Shown in pieces: positions 1 to 5,921 of a stretch of DNA of 9,441 nucleotides. Location: positions 1-9,441 of the forward strand of contig JAAYAS010000222.1 in NCBI GenBank assembly GCA_012719255.1. Reading direction: 5' to 3'. How positions within the stretch are numbered: position 1 is the first letter of the stretch; every line of letters begins with the position of its first letter. A model generated the notes under the pieces. The model saw only the letters and a list, made by a program, of their open reading frames with translations. It was not told where the DNA came from and did no database searches. Both the position numbers and the translations under genes were made by a program. This DNA comes from Microbacteriaceae bacterium (GTDB lineage: Bacteria > Actinomycetota > Actinomycetes > Actinomycetales > Microbacteriaceae).

Positions 1-170
1 AGATCCAGGTCATCAAGGAGGTCCGCGGCCTCACCTCGCTGGGCCTCGGCGAGGCGAAGGCGCTCGTCGACGGCGCCCCCAAGGCCGTCCTCGAGGGCGT
101 CAACAAGGAGACCGCCGAGAAGGCGAAGGAGGCCCTCGAGGCCGCCGGCGCCACCGTCGAGCTCAAGTAG
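1..170 (+). CDS. rplL: 50S ribosomal protein L7/L12, C-terminal part
   Basis: This is the 3' end of rplL, cut by the left edge; codons are complete from base 3 and the gene stops at TAG 168-170. The 56 visible residues form the second half of the L7/L12 C-terminal domain: a VIKEVRGLTSLGLGEAK segment, then an alpha-helical stretch ending in AAGATVELK. In the known family this domain sits on the ribosomal stalk and recruits and activates translational GTPases (EF-G, EF-Tu, IF2). The conserved Lys and Gly residues of the factor-binding helices are present and the reading frame is intact. The rplJ partner would lie to the left, outside the window. The strong hairpin 38 bases after the stop suggests this is the end of the rplJ-rplL transcript. 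The assignment is very secure. Confidence 0.97.
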   Translation, partial: IQVIKEVRGLTSLGLGEAKALVDGAPKAVLEGVNKETAEKAKEALEAAGATVELK

Positions 171-207
171 TCCCCCTTCGCTCGCGGTGCTCGCGCCGCA
201 GTGACCC

Positions 208-245
208 CGGATGCGGGTCGCGACTCCGGTCGCGGCCCGCATCCG
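208..245 (+). terminator. Hairpin terminator after rplL
   Basis: Bases 208-224 pair with 229-245, giving a 17-bp stem with a single G-U pair around a TCCG loop. The bases that follow (TCGTTTCC) contain only a short T stretch, which is usual for high-GC actinobacterial terminators. The position, 38 bases after the rplL stop, fits termination of the rplJ-rplL transcript. The right arm can instead pair with 253-260, so two structures compete. Confidence 0.8.
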
Positions 246-476
246 TCGTTTCCGGATGCGCGGCGCCGGTCCGGGTTGCGCGCAGCGTCGGTGCGGATGC
301 GCGCAATACCCCGGGTCGATGGGTCATTCTCCCGATGGATTCGTTCGGCAGGCACTGGAAGCGATGAGACCGTCTTGTTACGTTCGAGAGGACTCAGATT
401 CTCCTGAGCAACCCCTGTGCGTCGATGTCGACGTGCGGGGACAGTCGAAGCGCTCGATATAAGGACACACACGCAC
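246..476 (+). other. Intergenic region and leader of the first surface-protein gene
   Basis: I see no convincing gene between the rplL terminator and the start at 477; the open frames here have no ribosome-binding site and no recognisable protein. The octamer CGGATGCG occurs at 253-260 and again at about 294-301, as it also does at 208-215. A small CTCAG/CTGAG hairpin lies at 393-408, and GTCGA/TCGAC makes a short palindrome near 421-432. The region must hold the promoter of the downstream gene, but no box is clear-cut. Confidence 0.5.
357..384 (+). promoter_or_regulatory. Weak candidate promoter for the LAETG protein gene
   Basis: TACGTT at 379-384 fits the loose actinobacterial -10 pattern TAnnnT and has a poor -35 (CTGGAA, 355-360) 18 bases upstream. 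The same bases can also be read as GGAA (357-360) and CGTT (381-384), which resembles an ECF sigma factor promoter, but the spacing is about two bases longer than usual. Both readings are speculative. Confidence 0.2.
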
Positions 477-1379
477 ATGTCGACTCTCACCCGCCGCACC
501 ATCTCGGCCCTCGCCGTTGCCGCGCTCTCGGGCGCCGCCGTCGCCGGCGTCGCCGCTCCCGCCTTCGCGGAGACCGCCGAGACCGACCAGAACCAGACCG
601 AGAACACCACCGACGAGACCGGTGCGGACGTCGACGGCGCCGACACGACCGACGGCGACGGCACGGGTGCCGAGACCGGCGACGAGACCGGCACCGGCGA
701 CGACACCACCACCGGCGACGACACCACCACCGGCGACGACGCCACCGGCGACGAGACCGGCACCGGCGACGAGACCGGCGACGACGTCACCGAGACCGAC
801 GAGCAGCCCGCCGACGACATCGTCTTCGAGGGCCCCGTCCTCGACCTCCCCTCGCAGGTCGAGGTCGGCGACAGCATCAACGGCGTCGAGTACCAGGTGT
901 TCGGCTTCGACCTCGGCACCGAGGTGCTCGTGCAGGTGAAGGCCCCGGGCTCGGACGAGTACGTCGACGTCAACACCGTCACCATCGAGGAGGGCGACGA
1001 CGAGCTCGGCCTCGGCGGCTACATCGGCATCATCGAGTGGGTCGACCTCGACACCGACGTGAACCTCGAGTTCCCGCTCGGCGACTACTCGCTCCGCATC
1101 CTCGGCCTCACGAACGGCGAGGACAGCTCGGTCGAGGGCGTCTTCAGCATCGTCAGCAACGCCGTCGAGGAGCCGACCGACCCGGAGCCGGTCGACCCGG
1201 CCCCGGTCGAGGAGACCCCGGCCGCCGAGCCGGCCCCGGCCGCTCCGGCCGACCGCGGCCCCCAGCTCGCCGAGACCGGTGCCGACAGCGGCACCATCGC
1301 GATCGCGCTCGGCGCGGGCCTCGCCCTCGTCGCCGCCGGCGCCGGCCTCATGGTCGTCCGCCGTCGAGTCGAGGCGTAG
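477..1379 (+). CDS. Secreted acidic protein with LAETG wall-sorting signal
   Basis: This is a 300-residue secreted protein, predicted to be fixed to the cell wall by a sortase. ATG 477 is chosen because it begins a classic signal peptide (RR at 6-7, hydrophobic core, AFA cleavage site near 31) and follows the purine-rich AAGGA at 461-465. Residues 32-110 are a very acidic Thr/Asp/Gly-rich linker with repeated TGDDTT, TGDE units. Residues about 113-230 look like a beta-rich globular domain that I cannot assign to a family. A Pro/Glu/Ala-rich spacer precedes LAETG (264-268), a hydrophobic helix (about 273-293) and RRRVEA. LAXTG is the motif known for class E sortases of actinobacteria, so wall anchoring is a good inference; no sortase gene is visible here. 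The Asp/Glu bias gives a strongly negative mature protein. The ligand or role is unknown. Confidence 0.88.
   Translation: MSTLTRRTISALAVAALSGAAVAGVAAPAFAETAETDQNQTENTTDETGADVDGADTTDGDGTGAETGDETGTGDDTTTGDDTTTGDDATGDETGTGDETGDDVTETDEQPADDIVFEGPVLDLPSQVEVGDSINGVEYQVFGFDLGTEVLVQVKAPGSDEYVDVNTVTIEEGDDELGLGGYIGIIEWVDLDTDVNLEFPLGDYSLRILGLTNGEDSSVEGVFSIVSNAVEEPTDPEPVDPAPVEETPAAEPAPAAPADRGPQLAETGADSGTIAIALGAGLALVAAGAGLMVVRRRVEA
675..785 (+). repeat. Tandem repeat of an ~18-bp unit in the surface protein linker
   Basis: Successive copies of ACCGGCGACGACACCACC, and the variant ACCGGCGACGAGACCGGC, run through this part of the gene, with one 15-bp copy in the middle. They encode TGDDTT and TGDETG units. 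All unit lengths are multiples of three, so gain or loss of a copy would keep the frame and only change the length of the wall-spanning linker. Confidence 0.75.
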
Positions 1380-1402
1380 CCTTCACCCTCGTCGGTCGGC
1401 CA

Positions 1403-1477
1403 GGGGCGCAAGCCCCGCCGGCCGCACGGCGGGCGATGATCCGGAGGCGGGTCGCGATCCGATCGCGACCCGCCTCC
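1403..1477 (+). terminator. Hairpin cluster and terminator after the LAETG gene
   Basis: The main stem is perfect: 1443-1458 pairs with 1462-1477, 16 bp around the loop CCG, starting 64 bases after the stop codon. There is no T-tract. Just upstream are two smaller hairpins that share bases and so exclude each other: GGGGC/GCCCC with a GCAA tetraloop (1403-1416), and CCCGCCG/CGGCGGG (1414-1433). The main stem shares the core GCGGGTCGCGA with the terminator after rplL. Confidence 0.75.
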
Positions 1478-1529
1478 CGCATCCCCCGGTCGGACCCGCG
1501 CAGCGCGTCGCGGGATCGATCGCACCCGA

Positions 1530-1535
1530 TACCAT
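1530..1535 (+). promoter_or_regulatory. Candidate -10 box for the LADTG protein gene
   Basis: TACCAT fits the TAnnnT pattern of actinobacterial housekeeping promoters and lies 72 bases before the start codon, downstream of the previous terminator. I see no good -35 match at the usual distance, so this is a weak call. Confidence 0.3.
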
Positions 1536-1607
1536 GAGACCCTGTCCGCATCCCGTCGACCGGCGCCCGAATCGCCGAGCGGCACGAGACCCCGAGGGGA
1601 ACCCCGC

Positions 1608-2300
1608 ATGAGCATCCAGGTGTCGAGCGCCGTCGCGCTCTCGAGCGCGCTCGTCGTCGGCGCGCTCGCCGTCGGCCCGGCCGCCGCCGACTCGATCGAG
1701 CTCGACGGCGCGCCCATCGAGACCGGCTCGACGCAGCGCGTCGACGTGCGCTCGACGGCCGTCGACGACGGCGCGGCCGACGCGACCGACCCCGCCGAGC
1801 CGGTCCCCGGCGACCCGATCGAGGATCCGGCCGACCCCGGCGATGGCGACGACGGCGCGGGCGACGACGGCACCGGCGACGGCGGCGACCCGGGCAGCAC
1901 GACCGACCCCATCGGCGGCGACCCGATCGACCCCGAGGAGCCGACCGACCCGGAGGAGCCGGTCGAGCCCGAGGAGCCCGTCGACCCCGACCCGACCGAG
2001 CCGGAGGAGGGCGACGACATCGGCGAGCCGGTCGTCCCCGAGGAGCCGGGGCACATCGCGCCCGAGCCCGATCTCGAGCCGGCCGTCTCGCCCGCGCCCG
2101 TCGACGGCGCCGAGGAGGTGCCCACGGGCACCCCGATCGAGCTCACCGGCCCCGCCGACCGGGCCGAGCCCGAGGAGCGCCTCGCCGACACCGGCGCGGA
2201 CGGCGCGCTCATCACGATGGCGCTCGGCGCCGGCCTCGTGCTCGTCGCCGCCGGCGGCGCGCTGCTCGTGCGCCGCCGCCGCGCCGACGACGCGAGCTGA
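1608..2300 (+). CDS. Acidic Pro-rich surface protein with LADTG wall-sorting signal
   Basis: This is a 230-residue protein built almost wholly of a signal-like N-terminus, a Pro/Asp/Glu/Gly-rich low-complexity body and a wall-sorting tail. ATG 1608 is supported by GAGGGGA at 1594-1600. The first 27 residues (hydrophobic from about 9, ending AAADS) look like a signal peptide but have no Lys or Arg in the n-region, which is unusual. Residues about 55-160 carry DPxDPEEPxxPEEP-type repeats and no evident folded domain. LADTG lies at 192-196, followed by a hydrophobic helix and RRRR. The last 35-40 residues closely resemble those of the preceding LAETG protein (ALGAGL, LVAAG and VRRR in the same places), so the two tails are probably paralogous. 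The likely role is a wall-attached acidic stalk or spacer. A lipoprotein is unlikely because no lipobox cysteine is present. Confidence 0.8.
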   Translation: MSIQVSSAVALSSALVVGALAVGPAAADSIELDGAPIETGSTQRVDVRSTAVDDGAADATDPAEPVPGDPIEDPADPGDGDDGAGDDGTGDGGDPGSTTDPIGGDPIDPEEPTDPEEPVEPEEPVDPDPTEPEEGDDIGEPVVPEEPGHIAPEPDLEPAVSPAPVDGAEEVPTGTPIELTGPADRAEPEERLADTGADGALITMALGAGLVLVAAGGALLVRRRRADDAS

Positions 2301-2313
2301 CCGCATCCCGCTC

Positions 2314-2353
2314 CGACGAGGGCCCGCACCGCTGCCGGTGCGGGCCCTCGTCG
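2314..2353 (+). terminator. Hairpin terminator after the LADTG gene
   Basis: Bases 2314-2331 and 2336-2353 form a perfect 18-bp stem closed by the loop CTGC, starting 13 bases after the TGA stop. The sequence after it (TCGCTCTGCG) has no T-run. The length and position make it a strong terminator candidate that separates the surface-protein genes from the SPFH operon. Confidence 0.85.
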
Positions 2354-2434
2354 CGTCGCTCTGCGGCGGCGGGACCGGCGGCGCGGTGATGCGCGATCAT
2401 CCCCTGGACTCAGGCGGGTGTCGGTGGCCGGCGC

Positions 2435-2440
2435 TAGCCT
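2435..2440 (+). promoter_or_regulatory. Candidate -10 box of the SPFH operon
   Basis: TAGCCT fits TAnnnT and lies 66 bases before the first start codon of the operon. No TTGACA-like -35 stands at 16-18 bases. I looked for an ECF-type GGAAC or TGAAAC box, because the B. subtilis ydj operon is under sigma-W, and saw none. Confidence 0.4.
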
Positions 2441-2506
2441 GATTGCACGGCGGCGCGGCCGATCCGGAGCCATCATTCGCCGACCCGATCAGAACCAGGA
2501 GCATCC

Positions 2507-3844
2507 ATGGGATTCATCAAGGCGTTCACGGGCGCGGTCGGCGGAATGCTCGCCGACCAGTGGGTCGACTTCCTGCAGCCGCCCGCCAACCTCCCGCCGA
2601 CGGCGGCGCTCTTCCCCGCGGTCCCGGCCGGCACCAACGCCGGTCGCGGATCGAACACGAAGGGCTCCGAGCACATCATCACGAACGGCAGCAAGATCGT
2701 CGTTCCCGAGGGCTACGGCCTCCTCACCTTCCAGGAGGGGCAGCTCACCGGCTTCATCGCCGAGCCGGGCGGCTTCATCTACAGCACCGACGACCCGCAG
2801 TCGCAGTCGGTCTTCACCGGCGGCGGCATCGTCGCCTCGACGATCACGCAGTCGTGGGAGCGCTTCAAGTACGGCGGCCGCCCCGGCGCGCAGCAGATCG
2901 CGATCTACGTGAACCTCAAGGAGATCCCGAACAACCGCTTCGGCACGCAGTCGGAGATCTACTGGGACGACGCCTACCTCGGCGCCCAGGTCGGCGCGAT
3001 CACCCGCGGCACCTACACGCTCCGCATCGTCGACCCCATCCTCTTCGTGAAGCAGTTCGTGCCCGGCGCCTACTACGGCGCCGACGCGAAGATCTTCGAC
3101 TTCACCGACCTCGACAACGACGCCGCGGCGCAGCTGTTCAACGAGGTCGTCTCGTCGCTCGCGCCCGCGTTCTCGAACTACACGAACGACCCGGCCAAGG
3201 GCAACCGCATGGCCCGCATCCAGGGCGACTCGCTCGGCTTCGCGCAGTCGCTCTCGGCGGCGGTCGAGCAGGGCTACCAGTGGGCCTCGCAGCGCGGTCT
3301 GGTCATCGAGTCGGTCGCGATCCAGTCGATCGAGTACGACGAGGACACCCGCGCGCTGCTCAGCGACGCGAAGAAGGCCGACGCCCTCTCGGGCTCGCGC
3401 GGCCAGTCGTTCCTGCAGCAGTCGATGGCCCGCGGCTTCGAGGCCGCCGGCGAGTCGGGCGGCGGCGGCAACATGGCGATGCTCGGCATGGGGATGCAGT
3501 CGGCCGGCGGCGCCGTGAACTTCCAGCAGCAGGGCAACCAGCCCGGTCCCTACCAGAACCCGTTCCAGGGCCAGCAGCAGGGCCAGCAGGGCTACCCGCC
3601 CCAGCAGGGCGACTACCCGCCGCAGCAGGGCTACCCGCCGCAGGGCCAGCCCCAGCAGGGCTACCCGCCGCAGGGCTACCCGCAGCAGGGCCCGCCGCAG
3701 GGCTACCCGCCGCAGGGCCAGCCCCCGCAGGCCGCGCCGAGCCCGGCCGACCAGCTCGCGCAGTTCAAGCAGATGCTCGACCAGGGCCTCATCACCGAGG
3801 ACGACTACGAGGCCGCCAAGCGCCGCGCGCTCGGCCTCGACTAG
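2507..3844 (+). CDS. SPFH-domain protein with SHOCT-like C-terminus (YdjI type)
   Basis: This is a 445-residue protein of the SPFH / 'virion core protein' type. ATG 2507 follows CAGGAG at 2496-2501. Residues 1-24 form a probable amphipathic membrane-binding helix (GFIKAFTGAVGGMLADQW). Residues about 56-290 are the SPFH domain (IVVPEGYGLLTFQEGQL, then GGFIYST and TYTLRIVDPILFVKQFV). Residues 341-410 are a Gln/Pro/Gly/Tyr-rich linker with GYPPQ repeats. Residues 413-445 match a SHOCT segment (AQFKQMLDQGLITEDDYEAAKRR). There is no signal peptide and no full membrane span, so it is probably a cytoplasmic scaffold on the inner face of the membrane. SPFH proteins oligomerise and organise membrane domains; B. 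subtilis YdjI works with YdjG, YdjH and PspA. It leads the operon, with the zinc-ribbon gene 42 bases downstream. The family is secure; a membrane-stress function is inferred. Confidence 0.88.
   Translation: MGFIKAFTGAVGGMLADQWVDFLQPPANLPPTAALFPAVPAGTNAGRGSNTKGSEHIITNGSKIVVPEGYGLLTFQEGQLTGFIAEPGGFIYSTDDPQSQSVFTGGGIVASTITQSWERFKYGGRPGAQQIAIYVNLKEIPNNRFGTQSEIYWDDAYLGAQVGAITRGTYTLRIVDPILFVKQFVPGAYYGADAKIFDFTDLDNDAAAQLFNEVVSSLAPAFSNYTNDPAKGNRMARIQGDSLGFAQSLSAAVEQGYQWASQRGLVIESVAIQSIEYDEDTRALLSDAKKADALSGSRGQSFLQQSMARGFEAAGESGGGGNMAMLGMGMQSAGGAVNFQQQGNQPGPYQNPFQGQQQGQQGYPPQQGDYPPQQGYPPQGQPQQGYPPQGYPQQGPPQGYPPQGQPPQAAPSPADQLAQFKQMLDQGLITEDDYEAAKRRALGLD
3587..3730 (+). repeat. GYPPQ-encoding repeat in the SPFH gene
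   Basis: This stretch encodes six Tyr-Pro units (GYPPQ, DYPPQ, GYPPQ, GYPPQ, GYPQQ, GYPPQ) separated by Gln/Gly/Pro. At DNA level the core GGCTACCCGCCGCAGGGC recurs at irregular spacing. It links the SPFH domain to the SHOCT segment and is likely disordered. Confidence 0.8.
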
Positions 3845-3886
3845 CCGTCCGCCCGGCCGCGGCCGACCCGTCCTGGAGGAACCGAT

Positions 3887-5347
3887 ATGAGCAACGGCAA
3901 ATCGCCGTTCGGCGGACTGTCGAACGAATTCGAGAAGTTCCGCGACGTGCTGCCCCCGAGTGCGCAGGACTGGGTCGACAAGGCGACCGGTCAGGGCACG
4001 CCGACCGACTACCGGCCGCCGCAGGCTCCTCCCGGGCAGTCGTACGAGATGCCGCCTGCGGGGGCTCCCGGGCCCTACCCGCCCGGGCCCCCGCAGGGGC
4101 AGCACCCGCAGGGCCCGCCGCAGCAGGGCCCCGGCGGCGGCCCGCCGCCCGGCTTCCCCGGCGGCCCGCCGCAGGGCCCGTCGGTCACCGTCATCGACAC
4201 CTCCTCGGAGAAGGGCGACGGCCTCGACCGCTGCCCCCGCTGCGGCTCGACCGACATCCACCTGCGCGCCGGCACCGGCAAGCTCATCTGCGCCTACTGC
4301 CGCCACGAGTGGAACGAGGCGTCGGTCGAGGAGAAGTTCGGCCTCGACAGCGCCATCTCCGAGCTGCGCGGCACCGTGCTCGCCTCGGGCGCCTCGAACG
4401 CGCCCGAATCGACCGACGACGTCGTCACCTTGAAATGCCAGGCGTGCGGCGCCGAGGTCGTCATCAACACCGACATGGCGCTGCAGGGCCGCTGCCACTG
4501 GTGCCGGCACACGCTGTCGATCAACCAGCAGATGCCGAACGGCGCCGTGCCCGACGGCCTGCTGCCCTTCAAGATCACCCGCGACGACGCGATCACCCGC
4601 ATCGACGAGTTCGTGAAGTCGCGCAAGTTCTTCGCGCACCCGAAGTTCGTGAAGGAGTTCGCGCCGAGCGAGGTGGTCGGCGTGTACATGCCGTACCTCA
4701 CCGTCGACGCGAACGCGCACGTCGCCTACGAGGGCGCCGGCGAGGAGCTGCTGCGCCGCTACACCGTGAAGCGCGGCGACCGCACCGTCACCCTCTACGA
4801 CGCCGACCAGTACCAGCTCGGCCGGCAGTTCTCGATCCACATCGACGACCTCATGCTCGAGTCGTCGGCGCAGCGCGCCGACATCGACACCTCGCGGAAC
4901 ACGAACAACATCATCAACGCGATCATGCCGTTCGACGTGAAGGAGGCCGTCGCCTACAACGCGAACTACCTGCGCGGCTTCACCTCCGAGCGCCGCGACC
5001 TGCAGGTGCAGGGCCTCTCGCACGAGGCCGCGAACCGCATGCTCTCGATCGGTCGCAGCCGCGCCGGCGAGCTCGCCCGCAAGTACGACCGCGGCATCCG
5101 CTGGGAGAGCGAGTCGATCAAGGTGCACGGCACCCGCTGGGTCGCGCTCTACCTGCCCGTGTGGCTCTACAGCTACTACGAGCGGCGCGGCGACCGCGAG
5201 TTCATCCACTACGTCGCGGTCAACGGCCGCACCGGGGCGACGCTCGGCAGCGTGCCGGTGCGCCAGGGCCGGCTCATCGGCATCTCCACCGTCATCGGCA
5301 TCGTCGGCACCATCATCGGCGGCGCCCTCGCGATCCTGCTCATGTAA
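3887..5347 (+). CDS. Tail-anchored double zinc-ribbon protein (TFIIB-type, YdjG-like)
   Basis: This is a 486-residue protein. ATG 3887 follows TGGAGGA at 3874-3880, 42 bases after the SPFH stop. Residues 1-38 hold a short conserved-looking segment (NEFEKFRDVLPPSAQDWVDK). Residues about 43-98 are Pro/Gln/Gly-rich. Two zinc ribbons follow: CPRC 116-119 with CAYC 135-138, and CQAC 184-187 with CHWC 203-206; all eight cysteines are present. Residues about 220-455 are a long mixed alpha/beta region with no catalytic motif that I recognise. A hydrophobic helix (463-486) ends the chain, so it is probably a tail-anchored membrane protein with its bulk in the cytoplasm. The layout resembles B. subtilis YdjG, a PspA partner. 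Despite the 'TFIIB-type' family label there is no sign that it is a transcription factor. It likely pairs with the SPFH protein encoded upstream. Confidence 0.85.
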   Translation: MSNGKSPFGGLSNEFEKFRDVLPPSAQDWVDKATGQGTPTDYRPPQAPPGQSYEMPPAGAPGPYPPGPPQGQHPQGPPQQGPGGGPPPGFPGGPPQGPSVTVIDTSSEKGDGLDRCPRCGSTDIHLRAGTGKLICAYCRHEWNEASVEEKFGLDSAISELRGTVLASGASNAPESTDDVVTLKCQACGAEVVINTDMALQGRCHWCRHTLSINQQMPNGAVPDGLLPFKITRDDAITRIDEFVKSRKFFAHPKFVKEFAPSEVVGVYMPYLTVDANAHVAYEGAGEELLRRYTVKRGDRTVTLYDADQYQLGRQFSIHIDDLMLESSAQRADIDTSRNTNNIINAIMPFDVKEAVAYNANYLRGFTSERRDLQVQGLSHEAANRMLSIGRSRAGELARKYDRGIRWESESIKVHGTRWVALYLPVWLYSYYERRGDREFIHYVAVNGRTGATLGSVPVRQGRLIGISTVIGIVGTIIGGALAILLM

Positions 5348-5360
5348 AGGGGACGACGAC

Positions 5361-5699
5361 ATGCTCGCATCGACCTTCGTCACCGGCCTCGCGCTGGCCG
5401 CCTCGACCGACCTCGCCCCCATGCTGCTGCTGCAGAGCGGCGACGACAGCTCGCTCTGGCTGTTCCTGCTCGGCCCCGCCGCCGGCATCGGCTTCTACAC
5501 GATGATCTACCTGCGCTACCGCAACACCGACAAGCGCTTCGAGTACGAGCACAAGACCTCGAGCGACATCGCCGACGTGCAGGGCTACGACCGCAAGATC
5601 CGCACCGTGCGCGGCGTCGAGAACCCGCGCATCCGCGGCGACCTGTCGCGCGACCCGCGCAAGCGGCTGGGGGAGCGCTCGCGCATCGAGCTCCACTGA
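5361..5699 (+). CDS. Small membrane protein of the SPFH / zinc-ribbon operon
   Basis: This is a 112-residue protein that I cannot assign to a named family. ATG 5361 lies 13 bases after the zinc-ribbon stop, and its AAAGGGGA ribosome-binding site (5346-5353) overlaps that stop codon, so translation of the two is probably coupled. Residues about 4-24 are hydrophobic, perhaps a signal anchor. Residues 31-51 (SLWLFLLGPAAGIGFYTMIYL) are a clear membrane span, followed by RYR and a charged tail with YEHKTSSDIADVQGYDRKI and many Arg residues. The positive residues after the span predict a cytoplasmic C-terminus. Its place suggests the role of B. subtilis YdjH, a third membrane partner, but it is less than half the length I recall for YdjH and I see no similarity. 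Codon use matches the neighbours. Confidence 0.78.
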   Translation: MLASTFVTGLALAASTDLAPMLLLQSGDDSSLWLFLLGPAAGIGFYTMIYLRYRNTDKRFEYEHKTSSDIADVQGYDRKIRTVRGVENPRIRGDLSRDPRKRLGERSRIELH

Positions 5700-5711
5700 G
5701 CGAGGGGAGCC

Positions 5712-5733
5712 GGCGGCGCCCCGACGCGCCGCC
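5712..5733 (+). terminator. Possible hairpin at the end of the SPFH operon
   Basis: GGCGGCGC (5712-5719) pairs with GCGCCGCC (5726-5733), 8 bp around a 6-base loop, 13 bases after the last stop of the operon. It is shorter than the other terminators here and has no T-run. Nearby GGCGGCG repeats allow alternative pairings. Confidence 0.4.
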
Positions 5734-5794
5734 GCGCGACCCCGCACGGCGGCGCTGCGCGGCGGCACTGATCGCCGCCCCGCGGGGATGCGGG

Positions 5795-5800
5795 TATGAT
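5795..5800 (+). promoter_or_regulatory. -10 box for tRNA-Ser
   Basis: TATGAT is a near-consensus -10 hexamer (five of six) in an otherwise very GC-rich stretch, 28 bases before the first base of the tRNA. No good -35 stands at the normal distance. It is most likely the tRNA promoter. Confidence 0.55.
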
Positions 5801-5828
5801 CGTGGTCTGCGCCGTGCGAGCGGCGCGA

Positions 5829-5913
5829 GGAGGATTCGCCTAGTGGCCTATGGCGCACGCTTGGAAAGCGTGTTGGGTGCAAGCCCTCGGGGGTTCGAAT
5901 CCCCCATCCTCCG
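5829..5913 (+). tRNA. tRNA-Ser (anticodon GGA)
   Basis: A full cloverleaf can be folded. The acceptor GGAGGAT (5829-5835) pairs with ATCCTCC (5906-5912), followed by discriminator G5913. The D arm uses GCC/GGC. The anticodon arm CACGC/GCGTG encloses the loop TTGGAAA, giving anticodon GGA, which reads UCC and UCU. A long variable arm, typical of class II tRNAs, is followed by the T arm GGGGG-TTCGAAT-CCCCC. The 3' CCA is not encoded (CCG follows the discriminator), so it must be added after transcription. Confidence 0.96.
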
Positions 5914-5921
5914 CCGAGTGA

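Noticed and set aside
211..462. Small + strand open frames between rplL and the LAETG gene
   Set aside because: They start within the terminator hairpin, lack ribosome-binding sites and give Arg-rich, unrecognisable products.
417..476. Earlier start codon (ATG 417) for the LAETG protein
   Set aside because: It would put 20 polar residues before a complete signal peptide and has no ribosome-binding site, whereas AAGGA precedes ATG 477.
1085..2476. 463- and 307-codon antisense frames opposite the surface-protein genes
   Set aside because: Ser/Gly/Arg-rich translations that mirror the acidic repeats, without start signals or known motifs.
3587..3730. CRISPR-like or mobile repeat array
   Set aside because: The repeats are in frame, short and irregularly spaced, and encode GYPPQ units of a real protein.
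2489..5488. 999-codon antisense open frame across the same operon
   Set aside because: The composition is the mirror of the sense repeats (RVALLRRVAL-type strings) with no recognisable family. GC-rich third positions on the sense strand remove stops from this antisense frame.
2443..5505. Very long open frame (1020 codons) on the + strand overlapping the SPFH and zinc-ribbon genes
   Set aside because: Its product is Arg/Ala/Pro/His-rich with no domain, it has no ribosome-binding site, and it runs through two genes with clear families. It is a frame shadow caused by high G+C.
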